Shown: positions 24,879 to 37,900 of the stretch, in pieces
How the letters are laid out: every line of letters begins with the position of its first letter
Numbering within the stretch: position 1 is the first letter of the stretch
Assembly (NCBI GenBank): GCA_036898135.1
Contig: CM072527.1
Span: forward strand, 31,616,727-31,680,726
Reading direction: 5' to 3'
Origin: Oncomelania hupensis
Taxonomy: Eukaryota > Mollusca > Gastropoda > Littorinimorpha > Pomatiopsidae
Length of the DNA: 64,000 nt
Notes under the pieces: generated by a model
What the model saw: only the letters and a program-made list of their open reading frames with translations
Database searches by the model: none
Told to the model about the DNA's origin: nothing
Position numbers and translations under genes: made by a program

Positions 24879-24880
<2 letters not shown>
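22795..24880 (-). mobile_element. 5'-truncated L2-type LINE
   Basis: On the minus strand a 582-codon RT frame is followed by about 330 bp of 3' UTR ending GGTACCGCGCGATACAAATG and a (TTA)n/(TCA)n tail at about 22800-22840. The 5' side stops abruptly at a (GAT)n tract. The endonuclease region is missing. The 3' tail resembles the tail of the insertion at 28853. Confidence 0.85.
23132..24880 (-). CDS. reverse transcriptase of an L2-type LINE
   Basis: The frame is open over 582 codons and lacks the N-terminal endonuclease. In order it shows LKNYRPVSNLSFLSKVLEKV (RT motif 1-2 region), QSAYRPNHSTETAL, LLDLSSAFDTIDH (first catalytic Asp), GVPQGSVLGPVLF, SFADDTQLH (catalytic F-A-D-D), LKLNDDKTEALL, and a C-terminal WNSLPMQLRHAPSLSSFKRQ. 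These blocks and their order are those of the L2/CR1 group of the jockey superfamily. The uninterrupted frame implies a young insertion. It would reverse-transcribe its own mRNA in the nucleus at nicked target DNA, but without an endonuclease this copy cannot move by itself. Confidence 0.92.
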
Positions 24881-24923
<43 letters not shown>

Positions 24924-24929
24924 GTGATA

Positions 24930-24968
<39 letters not shown>

Positions 24969-24985
24969 GTGATAATGATGATGAT
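24879..24985. repeat. (GAT)n microsatellite
   Basis: An ATG/GAT run with two GGTGATAATGATG interruptions. It abuts the truncated end of the L2-type LINE. Confidence 0.95.
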
Positions 24986-25388
24986 GACGACGACGTCGAC
25001 TTTATCACAAGCTATGCAGTGACCTCAGACACAGGGAAAGAAGGAAGAGATAACGGAGCTTAATGTCATAAAGACGAATCACCACGTCGCCACCTTGACA
25101 ACAATGACGATCATCATCATATCAAAAAGGGTACAAGGCACAGCTAGGGGCATCTGTTACAGCCTATATATATAGCGGATCCCCTATAGCACGTACAGCG
25201 GCCTCGGATGACACAAGGCATATTAAAATTAAATAAATAAAAAGAAAAAGTAAGCTTACTGGGTTATAGGCCTATCTATTCAATTGAATTCAATAGTAAG
25301 ACCTGACCTCCATCATCATCATGATCATTCATGATCTTCTTCTTCTTCTCTCCCTCCTTCTCATCCTTCCTTTTTCATCATCATCTAC

Positions 25389-25390
<2 letters not shown>

Positions 25391-25458
<68 letters not shown>
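25391..25458. repeat. (GA)n microsatellite
   Basis: About 34 GA units in sequence with no supported gene. Confidence 0.96.
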
Positions 25459-25460
<2 letters not shown>

Positions 25461-25749
25461 TTTACATATTAAATAAAGGGACACAACTCATTACAAACAC
25501 AATTATAATCCTAGAAAGTCAAATTCTGTATTACCTCCCTTTAAATAACTCTCCATCAAATACCTTAAAGTACAATCCTCCCACCTTCACCCCAATCCTC
25601 CGCCTATCCTCCCCCGTATCCGGGTCATGGCCCATACCCATCCCACCACTTACTAGCACTACTACGGATCAGAAATTGTTATTTACAAAGTGCTTTAGAA
25701 AGCAAGGAATAATGGAAACCGTAGCAAAAATCAAAGTTAAGAAATATAT

Positions 25750-25990
25750 GCTATCCTATCCCGTAACTCGAAAGTCAAAGTAGAGTCTAGCTATTTACTG
25801 ATTCAAAGTCTCCCTTATCCAAGGAACAGTAGAAGGAGTCAGACGCCGAGGAAGGCAAAGAAAGAACTGGACAGAGTATGTCAAAACATGGACGGCGCTA
25901 GATATTTCACGTCTCCTGACAACAGCCCTGTGGGTTCGGGCATTAAATAGAATAGACCCAACGTTTCCCGGCGTGTCGTAAGAGGCGACT
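25750..25990 (+). pseudogene. LINE 3'-end fragments, one in each orientation
   Basis: 25750-25790 is the inverted (minus) form of the GGATA-tailed 3' end seen at 29455-29480. From about 25812 the + strand encodes GTVEGVRRRGRQRKNWTEYV and DISRLLTTALW, the conserved C-terminus of RTE-like ORFs, diverged from the copies at 29250-29400. The two fragments abut the main RTE-like element. Confidence 0.55.
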
Positions 25991-25997
25991 AACAGGG

Positions 25998-28849
25998 GTG
26001 ATGTTAGCACGGCATCACTGGGCGAAAGTCTTCTACACAGAAGTCACCGGCCAGGGCGGAGGAACCTCACGTTACTACAGGTTCAACAAGGCGAGCCACA
26101 CTGTATTCGTGGATTTCGGTTGTGGCCAACGGCCTCGAGAGGATTGGGCACCGCCAGGTCTTTTTTTGCCCAAGAAACACTACATGATGACACTATCCAC
26201 TAATTCTATATCGGATCGGTCGTCGCCCGGCTCAAGGACCGTGCCTTCCGTTGGCCAACAGGACGGAGGTGATAAGTATGCTACTGATGGACAATTTAGC
26301 AAGATCCGCACGAGAAACAACATCGTCATAGGAACCTGGAATGTCAGGACCCTAACTGCGGAAGGAAAATTAGAAGAACTGGCCCACGAGTTGGACTACT
26401 ATCGATGGAACGTTCTAGGCATCAGCGAACTGCGCTGGAAAGGCCTAGGTGAAACAACGACCGACAAAGGCCACAAGCTCTATTTCAGCGGTAGAGATGA
26501 CAGGCACGAACACGGCGTTAGATTCTTGGTCCACAAGAACATTCTAGCCACTGTCATGGGTTGCCGCCCAGTCTCCAGTAGACTCATTACCATCCGCCTG
26601 AGAGCAGCCCCTTTCAACATCACCATCATCCAGGCCTATGCCCCAACATCAGACTATGACGACAGTGACGTGGAGGATTTTTATGAAAATTTACAGGCGG
26701 TCCTTGACCAAGTGCCGAAGAAGGACATAGTCATAGTGCTAGGCCAAGGTTGGCCAAGATGCGCACCACAACTGGGGAGACACATGTGGACCCCACTGCA
26801 ACAACGAGACAAATGACAGGGGTCTGAGACTCTTAGAGTTTGCAAGATACAACAATCTGGTACTGGCAAACACGCTTGGTCTCCACAAAAACTCCAGACG
26901 ATGGACATGGCACAGTCTCGGCGGGGAGCATCACAACCAAATACATGTAGACTACATCATGGTCAAGAAACGCTTCAGATCAAGCATCAACATAGGCAGG
27001 ACACGCACTTTTCCAGGAGCAGACATCGGAAGTGACCACGATCTTGTGATGATGTCTTTCCGGCTCCACTTGAAGAGAGTAAATACAGCAAAGTGCAGTA
27101 GACTGAAGTTCGACCTGGACAAACTGCAAGACCCAGAGGTGGCAGAACTATTTCAGGCCACAATTGGAGGGAAATTTGCACCACTGCTCATTTTGAGGGC
27201 TGGTGAAGTAGATGTCAACACCATGACCACCACCTTCAACTCAGCTGTGACAGATGCCGCCACTGAGATCCTTGGCAAGCACCGACCAAAGAAGAAGCCG
27301 TGGATCACACCTGAACTTTTGGATCTGTGTGATAAACGAAGAGAGATAAAAAAAAGAAAAAGAACACCTCACAGGGAGCTGATGTCTACCGAAAAATCAA
27401 CAATGACATCCGAAAAGGCAAGCGCACAGCAAAGGAGAACTGGATAGAAGATCAATGCCAGGAAATAGAGAACAGTCTGAATAAGAACAACAGCAAGAAG
27501 GCCTACCAGATTGTGAAGCGGCTGGCAAGTGTCAAACAGCCCAAAGTCCCCACGATCCAAAGCAAGTCTGGCATATGCCTTACAGAAGAACAAGAAGTCT
27601 TGGACAGATGGACAGAGTACTGCTCTGACATTTATAACCATACACCAAATGGAGACCCATCAGTTCTAGCATGTCCAGAGAACAGAGAAGAAGAAGAAAT
27701 CCTCCCAATTCTCCGGGAAGAAGTTGAGGCAGCAGTGCAATCGCTAAAGAAAGGGAAGTCAGCGGGAGTGGACAACATACCCGCGGAACTGCTACAAGCA
27801 GGAGGAGAAGCGATGATTGATGCCCTCACCATTATCTGTAACAAGATCTGGCAGAGTGGGGAGTGGCCTATACCATGGACCCAGTCACTTGTCATCACTC
27901 TTCCCAAAAAAGGTAACCTTCAGGAGTGTGAAAATTACCGCACCATCAGCCTCATCAGCCATCCCAGCAAGGTCCTCCTGAAAATAATGCTCAACAGGTT
28001 GAAACCCCAAGCTGAACAAATCATAGCTGAAGAACAAGCAGGATTCAGGGCAGGGCGAAGTACCACTGAACAGATTTTCAACCTCAGAATAATCTGTGAG
28101 AAATACCTACAGCACCTACCTATACCTATATCATGTGTTCATAGACTTCAAGAAGGCGTTTGACCGAGTCTGGCATGCAGCTCTATGGGCAACAATGAAA
28201 GTGTACAACATCAGCCCTAAAATTATTGAAGTCATCAAAAGCCTGTATGACAAGGCTACCAGTGCAGTCCTCCACAACAGCGCCATCGGGAACTGGTTCA
28301 GAACAACAATCGGTGTGCGTCAAGGATGCCTACTCTCTCCAACACTCTTCAACATCTTCCTAGAGCGCATCATGTCAGATGCTCTTGCAGATCATGAAGG
28401 CACAGTCAGCATGGGGGGTAGAGCAATCTCCAATCTTCGTTTTTCGGAAGACATTGATGGATTGGCTGGAAAGGAACAAGAACTTGAACAGCTGGTACAG
28501 TGGCTTGACACCACCTCCAGAGCTTATGGAATGGAAATAAGTGCAGAGAAGACCAAAATGATGACCAACAACACCAATGGCATCAACATGGACATCAAAG
28601 TCCAAGGCCAATCCCTCAACACAGTGCATAGTTTCAAATATTTAGGAGCCATTGTATCAGACAATGGGTCCCGAAAGGATGTCCTCTCCAGGATCGCACA
28701 AACAACAGCGGCCCTGACAAGGTTGAAGCCCATTTGGAAAGACAGGACCATTAGTCTACATTCCAAAGTAAGACTGCTGCGCTCCTTTGTCATCTCCATC
28801 TTCCTATATGCTTGCGAAGCATATACAGCAGATCTCCAACGAAGAATAC

Positions 28850-28933
<84 letters not shown>

Positions 28934-29485
28934 GTAGGCTTATATAGCGCGGTACCCCAGCTCAGGGCTGGGCTCACCGCTCTTAACATAGGATATATCT
29001 TTAGAACAAACATAAACAATGCAAGCATTCACACCAACCGTACTCACAAAGGCATACAAGAGAACAACGACATATGCAATACACTGCAAAGCATGAGATG
29101 AGGTGCTACAGAAGACTTCTGGGCATTTCCTATACCCAACACATCACCAACGACGAAGTCCGACAGACCATCACACAAGCCATTGGACAACACGATGACT
29201 GCTCACAGCGGTGAAGAAACGGAAACTCCGATGGTATGGTCACGTCACCAGATCATCAGGTCTTGCAAAGACTATTCTGCAAGGCACAGTGCAAGGAGGT
29301 AGAAGAAGAGGGAGACCGAAAAAGAGGTGGGAGGACAACATTCGTGAATGGACTGGTTTGACACTGAGCGAAGCCATCAGGGCTGCTGAGGACAGAGAAA
29401 AATGGAGTATGCTGGTTAAACGATCATCTGTGGTGCCCCTGCGACCTCCGGTTTACGGGACAGGATAGGAGGATAGGATAGGATG
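25998..29485 (+). pseudogene. degenerate RTE-like LINE (endonuclease + RT)
   Basis: Open segments in different frames make up one ORF. 26301-26760 is the APE endonuclease: IGTWNVRTLTAEGKLEELAH, LGISELRWKGLGE, YAPTSDYDDSDVEDFYENLQ. After a frameshift near 26745, its C-terminal end reads HVDYIMVKK and GSDHDLVMM. The RT follows: SAGVDNIPAELLQAGGEAM, CENYRTISLISHPSKVLL, EEQAGFRAGRSTTEQIFNLR. After a frameshift near 28110-28140 it reads FIDFKKAFDRVWHAALW and GVRQGCLLSPTLFNIFLERI. The catalytic F-A-D-D box reads FSED at about 28441-28452, so polymerase activity should be lost. The C-terminus is split by an insertion (28853-29090) and resumes at about 29100 with KKRKLRWYGHVTRSSGLAKT. The tail is (GGATA)n at 29461-29483. 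Clade assignment (RTE-like) is from motif memory and could be another APE-type clade. Confidence 0.8.
28853..29090 (-). mobile_element. SINE/LINE-tail insertion inside the RTE-like LINE
   Basis: The sequence AACGAAGAATACAA is continuous with AGCATGGAGATGAGG in the second LINE copy (32065-32092) but is interrupted here by about 240 bp. In minus orientation the insert ends GGTACCGCGCTATATAAG and a long (TTA)n tail (28852-28933). This tail resembles the 3' end of the L2-type LINE at 22800-22870, so the insert was probably moved by that LINE machinery. Confidence 0.8.
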
Positions 29486-29639
29486 ACAACGGCAAAAGAG
29501 AAACTGAAGTGGCGAAAACTCCGCCATAGCATCCATGCATCGATCGTGTGTCTCCAACGGCCTGACAGGCTGAGGGAATTATAGCTATAGCTACTGACTC
29601 AAGTTCGTCACAGATAGTCTGGTTAGTGGCTAGTCTTTC

Positions 29640-30060
29640 TCTGTCTGTCTGTCTGTCTGTCTCTCTTTAGATCTATCCCTTCCAGCGATGATTCTTTCTT
29701 TTAATTGTATTTCTTTCTGTACATCATTGTATTTAATTCTCCGAGTCTCTCAAACACATGCACACTTGAATACATAAAAGTTATGTACTTTTAACCAAAA
29801 CCGTTGAAGTATTTCTTTCATAGTCTTTGTTCATAATACGAAATGAGTTAACTAACTTACTGAAGAAAGAAAGAAAAAAAAGAAAACAATTTTCAAATAT
29901 TTTTTTATAATCAGTTTTGCTTTGAAAACACACAACTATAACTATGTAAGCAGTAAACATGGATACAAATTATTTTGTTGACAAACTTCGTAGTAAAAAT
30001 AAACTTGCTAAAAATCCCTGTCCCTCTGGTACACCGAGAACCGGTGATTTTGAGGTTGCT
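29640..30060. other. spacer upstream of the centrosomin-family gene
   Basis: Contains a (CTGT)n run (29641-29661) and AT-rich sequence. No gene found. Confidence 0.4.
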
Positions 30061-30094
30061 GAAACTGAGCGAAGAAAACCGAACGTTGCCGATG

Positions 30095-30160
30095 GCGCGC
30101 TCGGGAGATGCTGCGCATGCGCCGTTGAAAAAATCGACCTACATTTTCACAATGGTGAGT
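30095..30160 (+). promoter_or_regulatory. putative promoter of the centrosomin-family gene
   Basis: GC-rich patch in AT-rich surroundings with GCGCATGCGC at 30113-30122, a perfect match to the palindromic NRF1-type core known from TATA-less housekeeping promoters. A possible non-coding first exon ends at 30154 with a GTGAGT donor. The first coding exon begins 75 bp further on. No TATA box was seen. Confidence 0.5.
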
Positions 30161-30234
30161 GTGGAGTAAAAAGACTTGTTGACAGAGCCGTATGACAGAC
30201 TGCTGTGACGGCACTTTACCTGTATCAGGTCATT

Positions 30235-30284
30235 ATGGAGTCGCGGGGTTTGGACCCCACTTTACCATTGGACTTTGACGGCAG
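30235..30284 (+). CDS. centrosomin gene, first coding exon (upstream promoter)
   Basis: ATG at 30235 begins MESRGLDPTLPLDFDG and leaves AG before the GTTAGT donor. Exit phase 2 fits the next exon exactly (AG+C = Ser). The ATG context is CATTATGG. No in-frame upstream continuation is required. Confidence 0.7.
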
Positions 30285-33200
30285 GTTAGTTTCAAACACT
30301 CCGTCTTTTCAGAATGTTGTGAATTGACTGTCTGCTAGGTTGTGATCACTCTTCGCAGTTTGATTTGTCGTCGTCCTGTTTGAAAATTTGATTTTTACCT
30401 GTGTTTATAATCGGCATGCGACGTACATGTGCACACCTGGCGGTAAATTTAAAATTATTTGACCAACCCTTATCAGCAGTGGATGTTGCAGTGACTCATA
30501 AAACAGCCGATCGTTTTGAATGCTGGCAATGTTTCGGGATTATATTGCACTTCCTGTAAATGTTGATGCTATGCTACACAGTGTCAGTTGCCTCGGATTT
30601 TGAATAAATCGTGTGCTGCCTTGGAAACGGTTTACAGTAAATGGTTTTTCGCTGTAATAAACTAACATTTCTAGGATTTAACCCTAGGATTCCTATGATT
30701 TAGACGTATGTAATTTAATAGATTTATAATAAATGAGCTTATTTGACACACTCATACATTGATTGTAAAATTTGGAGAAAAAAAAGTTGTTCCTTGTGTC
30801 TGGTCAATGTCAGACATCAACACAGACAGTATGCAGTGATGCACTAGTGTTAACAGTATCAGAAACTTGTAGTCCTGTATAGACTGAGACCTAGTTTAAA
30901 GTTTATCAATGTGGTTTATACTGAGTGAATCCAACTTGCTGTACTATGACTATATAACAGATGAATTGTACATGTAGGCCTATACATTATTAATTATTAT
31001 CAGAAAATTGGTATTATTATGAGAAAATTGGATTATGTTTTCCTTTCGGCAGCTGTTGTTGTTCAAGCACAGCAGAGTTGGCCCAGCATACATGTTTGAC
31101 AAGATAAATGGTTTAGTACACAGATGTTTGCAATGTAAAATAGTAATAAATCATTTTGTACTGGAACTTATGTGGAAGTGAAACAGTACTATGTCTATGC
31201 GACTATGGGCAATTTGTTCCTATGGACAAATGAGAACCGATAATTTGTGTTTCTCCACAAAACCTTTTCACAGGCTTTGTCAGTTTGTGCTTTCATCTTT
31301 CAACTTCCGTCGGTTTCTGATTTTAAATTATATATAATTAAATATCCCTATGACTTTGTAACCTTTGAGTGAAAGTTTCACTCAAAGGTTGAGCTCGTAA
31401 CTTACCTTGTATTTGTAATATAATTTTGTAGTTTAAGTAATAACTATAATGTATTAGTATAAATTATTGTACTTCAAAATGATATTGTAGTTGTACCAGT
31501 TTTTGATTCTGAGACAGTCATATGTCCATCTTAGCAGTATGATTGTTCTGGTGGTTCAGTGTTGTTTTGGTCCTTACTCATCATCTTCTTTGGGATGGTT
31601 GATTCCAGTCTGTCATATAACCAGATATGGGTGTAGATGTTAAACTTCAATTTTTTTTCAGACTATATTGTTGTTGGTATTCTTTATTAAACTAAGCGTT
31701 TATGTCCGCTAGGCGCTACTGAAGAAAAATCAAACGCAGATCGTAGTGTGTAGTCTTACTGTCATCCACTGCTCTTAAACTTCTTTCATCTGCTTTGCCA
31801 CATCCTTCTCAGGGCTTCTCATTTGCAAAGAATCTAAGGAGTGAGCTGACTTCCATTTTCCAATTTTAAGGAATTTTTTATCTTCATGTTAAGCATTTTA
31901 AGGAGGGGGGAAAAAACGATGAAAGCTGCTGCCCTGACAAGGTTGAAGCCCATTTGGAAAGACAGGACCATCAGTCTACATTCCAGAGTAAGACTGCTGC
32001 GCTCCTTTGTCATCTCCATCTTCCTGTATGCTTGCGAAGCATGGACCCTCACAGCAGATCTCCAACGAAGAATACAAAGCATGGAGATGAGGTGCCACAG
32101 AAGACTTCTGGGCATTTCCTAAACCCAACACATCACCAATGACTAAGTCCGACAGACCATCACACAAGCCATTGGACAACACGATGACCTGCTCACAGTG
32201 GTGAAGAAACGGAAACTCCGATGGTATGACCAACGTCACCAGATCATCAGGCCTTGCAAAGACCATTCTGCAAGGCACAGTGCAAGGAGGTAGAAGAAGA
32301 GGGAGACCGAAAAAGAGGTGGGAGGGCAACATTCGAGAATGGACTGGTTTGACACTGAGCGAAGCCATCAGGGCTGCTGAGGACAGAGAAAGATCGAGTA
32401 TGCTGGTTAAACGATCATCTGTGGTGCCCCTACGACCTCCGGGTTACGGGATAGGATAGGATAGGATAGGATATCATGCACACATTCATACACTCGCAGA
32501 GAGAGAGGGAGAGATAGAAAGAAACAAAAAGTGTGAACAAGTAATTGTTTAAATTCCAGATTGAAACCAGGATATCAACGCCATGATTGATGGTTTTGAA
32601 ATGAAACAAGGGAAGTAAGGCATATAAATTGCAATGCTTCACAAACCTACGTCATATCAAACTATGACATCACTTCCTAAGCATAGAGCGACATGATTGG
32701 TTGATAATGCAGATAATGTTGCGTTTATTGTTTGATTTATTTTGTTATAAGCAGAAAAGTTTAAAGATGTTATGTTGCAAGATGTTAATGCGTGTAGTGG
32801 CTCAATACATAAACTTCCGCTCGCTATCAAACTCTTCTTTTACACATAAAAAGAAGATAAAATACTGTCACAGAAAATGAACGATATTTACTAGTGATAA
32901 TAAAATCACCTTCCTCGAAAGGTAGGCAATTTCAAGATAGTGACTTATCCGATCGAGGAGGTCGAGACCGAGTACGCGTTTGAGTCAATGCTGGATAGTC
33001 TCTTGTAGAATTTCTCGACACTCAGATCTGGTACAGTCATGGTTCTTCTTAGATGACTAGACTGTAGCCCTTCCCAATGGATGGTAAACAACACCCCATG
33101 GAAGTAAGGTGAAGATTCAGGAACAGGTTCCAGAATAAAGGTGAAAAGAGAAGAGATCCCACCAGTTACAAGACCTCTTCAGTTCGTAGCAATTCGACCC

Positions 33201-34860
33201 TCAGATCGTCAGTGGACAATGTGATCAGCGCTCTTCTCTCAAAGACGAGTTACAGGACATCGAAGTAGACAGCACTTGGCTATAGCTGCAACAGGTCTAC
33301 GTTGACATCGTCTGCTCCCGGCTGTCTTCCATCTCTGGCATCAATCTTGTCAATCTTCTTCAGCAAAGGTGTCCAAACGGTTCTCTGTGGTACTATCCTC
33401 AACAACACGTCGCCGAAGGAAAGAAGATGACGATGCCTAGATTGAATGTTCAGATTTTCAATATCTTGGATGACGGTTTTCGACCGTTGAAAAGCAGAGC
33501 TCGGAGGGTGTGGTCCTCTCGCTTTGAAGTCTGAGTCACAAGTGTTGGTAAACAAATGTGCCTACGATGAAATACCTGTGCAACTCGTTGTCAATACCAA
33601 CTTTACGTCCCACGAATATGAGAAGAGTACTACGTCAAAAATCTTCAAAACAAAAATGGCTGCTTTAAGAATACGTCACTTCATTGTGAGGTCATAGATT
33701 CTTGACTAGATTGTCTTTTTACTATCATTCATATTTAATATACAGTAACTTCACATAATATAAACAACTACAATTATTCTTTACTTCTCAGTTTAGAAGA
33801 GAATAATAATTTTAGATTATCTCGAGTGCTATGTCCAAAAATGAAATAACTGAATTTCATTACAATGCACAATGAACATCTAGTAAACATTTTAGTCGCA
33901 TGGATAATTTTACAGAAACGGTGAACACTGTTGTAAAAAGCAGCGGTTTCGTTTGTCGGACACTGGCTCGGAAAAAAAGCCTTTTTGCCTCACTTAAAAT
34001 CAAGTTCATGAACTCACCCTTGATAGATTTTTTTAGGCCTATTTTCAGCACAAATGGTAACATTTAAGACGTACTTCTCACACCTGATTCAGATTGGCGA
34101 TTCTGAGTCGTGATTTTGAGGGACCAAGGCGTGATTACGCCCGATCTTGGCGTAATCCTGGTTCTTAGCGCATTTCCAGCTCAAGAGCTACTCCAGACGT
34201 GGAACTTTGGCCAGTGTGGGTGTCCACTATTCTTATTATTTCATCTGTTCTCAGCAGAATGTTGGGTGCCACATGTAAGCTGTTTAATGATGACAACATA
34301 TGCCGATGATATGGGCGTACATTTATAGTTTCTAAAACACATGTATGTATACAATGGTACAGTGATATTTAACATGGACACATGCCACACTTACACACAC
34401 CACAATGACACACACACATATATGTACACATGTACACACAAAACACACAGAGACTCTGCCACCCTTCATCCACCTCCCTCTCCCCCCTCCTACTCCCTCC
34501 TGCTCCACAAATAAAACAGACAAAAATGCCTGCAGGGGTTCTTTTGGCAATGGCAGGGAGACCCCCAAAAGGCCTCCATTGTTTTGCCTGGGAGGAATTG
34601 GGGTTATCTTTCTAATTAATTCAGCCATGCCTCAGTGATTCTGTACAATAACATGAGTGTCTGCTGGGGAGCTAGATTAGTGAGCTATGATCTAGGTTCT
34701 GGCCTAGGTAAATTCAACACTACTTTGATTTTGAATCCCTGAGGATTAATCTTAGAGATCTGTTTTTAGCAGACTGTTTGTAGACACTGTCTACTCTGTA
34801 TGCAGGATGTAGGTTACAAGATCAAAGTTAGTTCTTTGTTCCATTCAGCAGTAGTGTTAG

Positions 34861-34904
<44 letters not shown>

Positions 34905-37900
34905 CTGGTCTTACCCTCAGGGTAATAATAAATTAATAATGGCTGTTTAAACCCCTTTAAGTTTGCCATTACTTCTGCATTAAATTTAAATGGTTTACAG
35001 GGAAGGAGGAGAGGGAAGAGGGCCTTGCATCTTTTCTGATGTCCATCGGGAGTTGAATTGCATCTTCTTTTTTATTTCAAGATGACTACTCATACTGTCT
35101 TGGGTGGCTCAGTTGTGCAGTGGTTGGGGCCCACGCTGCAATGGTCGAGCTTGGGTAGTACTTGATGGGGGTAACCGTGCTTGGATGGCAACTACCAAAA
35201 CTGCCAAAAGACTCAAAGTTTGAACCAAGCACCAAACACACCCCAGTTAACCCAGCTGTGAATGGGTACCTGGTTCTGTTTAAAACTGGGGAATGTAACA
35301 GAAAAATGAGGTCCCAATTGACTGCAAGGTTACGGGAACACTTTTACTTTTTTTTTCAAACTATTTCTCAGTTTCTATTATTTTTCTTTTGTTCCGGCAT
35401 GTTTCTCTGTTTCTCACTCTTCCACCCTCCCTTCTCTCCCTCCCCACTGTAATCACCACCCTTCCCGCTATTTCTGCCTTCATTCTTTATTTCTTGTCAA
35501 TCTCAGAATCTGCAAGCTTGGTCTCACTCACAACTTAGATATGAGCTGATCTCATCATTACCTAATGATGATGCTTGAAGTTGAACTGTCCAGCCTAGGT
35601 GTTGTTAGGGTTAAACTGATAGGCTTACATGTTATGATGTTCTTCACTTGTGTGTGTATTTGAACTTTGAATGATACTGGGGACTGTTCTGTTGTCAGCG
35701 CAAACATGGATCATCTGCCTGAAGTGACGTTGGGGATTCAACCCAGCGACCAGAATCTTGCAGACTCATCATCGAGCGGATCTTTTTCTTCCTCACACGG
35801 CATGCTTTTACCCAGTAAGTTGATCATTTATCCACTTCAGGGAAATATTGATTCCTAAAAACTCTGAAGAATATTAATGTTACTGTTATCAATCAGTGAT
35901 GGAGACAGTTTTTAAGCTAGGGGTATTTATACCCTCAACCAAAACATGTGGGGGTTTTCATACTTCATTGCAAACATAAAGGGTTTTTTATACCCCCTTT
36001 CAGTTTTGTAGGGGGTACACCAACATACGTAATAAACACTTTGCGTGGAAAGTCTTTTCATCAGTTTGAGTTTCTTCAGCCGGGCCCAGTTGCGGCTCAT
36101 CTTTCTTCTCTTACCGAGCACTCAAAGCCAAAGGCTGACAAAAAAGTTTGTTTTTCTTTTCCTTCATCTTGTTTTACTTTTTTTGAGCAATTAGTTTTGT
36201 CTGATTTATTTTTCCTTTTCTTTGGCTTCCCCTCAGATCGCTGCTTGTCGGCCATGTTTAATGTTGGGTTGTTTAGCCAATCAAAAGCGTCGAGAAAAAA
36301 GAGTGAATATTATAGTGCATATGATTGGCTGTTTCTCGGAAGCTACAGAATGAATAGGAGGGGGAGAGAGGGTGGTAGGGCGGACGCACAGGCACACGAT
36401 CCAAATCGAGCGAAAGCTGTACGCACGACCGATATAGTTGTACCTGATGATACCTCCCAACAACTTAGCTTTACGTGTTCATACCCCTTTGGCACTGACT
36501 TTGTGTGTGTTTATACCCTTTCATTACATTTTCGTTACGTGATTTCCCAACTCAGTACGTGAAACACGTACGATTGTACGTGATCTCCAACACTGTCAAT
36601 GGAAATCATTGCAAAACATCATACTTTGAGAGATTGTTGATATAAGAAATCTTTCCATCATAATGTGTTGAGGGGTGAGCTGGAGAAGTATGAAGTTATG
36701 ATTCTGATTGGTATAAAATGATGAGGCCTATTAGTTTAATATTGTGGCAGTAATAACTTAATAAGCCTTGCTGTTTTAGAAGTCACCTTGCTAATGTTAA
36801 TTTTTTTGTTCATATGCTTGATTAGCATTGTGTGAAACTGGAGATGAGTGTTACCTTACCATTGTATCTTGCAGGACCCTATCAAATACCTAATGCTGTA
36901 TTACTATTAGTGTACCGTTAATGAAATGGTTCTACTTCTAGTGTTACTGGCTGGGTCACACAGCCATGGGCACATCAAAGTATTTCATGGAGCTGGAAAT
37001 TAAAGTGTCATTGGTCGACTTAAAGTTAAGCTATAGTTATCCCACACTGTGGCACTGCCTACATTATGGTGAAACTTAAGGATCCAAATAATGCTACTAA
37101 TAATTATTTGTCATTTGTACAACACTTTTCCTCTATTGGAGATCAAAGCGCTTGGTTAAGGGGTACATGGGGCTAACAAAGGAATATCAGACTGTTATTA
37201 TTACAAATAACAACCTCAGCAAAGAATGCAATTTAATATAACTTAAATGATGAAACAAAATATACAACACACAACGCCTTTTACTTAGAATTTATATTTC
37301 AGAGAGATTTGCTTCTTCGTCAGTCTTTCAAAACAAGCCATGCGACAGTTTTGTCTGTCCATCTGGCTATTTTGCATATGGTTTGCATCAAAATAACCGC
37401 ATTTAAGTTTTTGTCTTTTTGCCAAAAACAAGAGCTGAGACCTAGAGGGTGGAGGTGATTGCTGACAGATTGCAAATTTTGATCTATTATTATTTGATTT
37501 TAGAAAAAATATATATTATAAATAATATACATAGAGTTTTTGCAGCTCATGACGCTGGCCGATACAGGATCTGACTCGTCTTTATGGTTTAGCATAGACT
37601 AGATTGATAGTTGTTCTTTGTGTGTGTTGATTTGCTCTTCCCTGCAGAGAGACAGGCATGCCTTTTTAGTATTGGTTGTAATTTGCTGATTGTGTTTCAT
37701 GAAAGAATAATGAGGAAATGTGACAGTAGTTTTGTGTGTGTGGGGAGGGGGGAGGATGTGGGGGGAGCAGGAGTGATGAGGTGGGGAGGGAATGAAAAAG
37801 CATAGTACAATATTTACATTGGACTGGAGCATTGGTTGTGTTTTTGTGTGTTTCGCTTGCATGAGCTTTGGGGTTTCCATGAACTTAATGTGTGCTGCAG

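Noticed and set aside
27369..28799. Minus-strand frames opposite the RTE-like LINE
   Set aside because: They are shadows of the plus-strand reverse transcriptase and carry no motifs.
30151..30160. ATG followed at once by GTGAGT as the real start exon of the centrosomin gene
   Set aside because: Its phase 0 does not match exon 2 (needs phase 2); the ATG at 30235 does. It may be a non-coding exon end.
35948..36562. 204-codon + strand frame as a new gene
   Set aside because: It lies wholly inside a hAT-like element and is the shadow of a better minus-strand first exon with start and donor.
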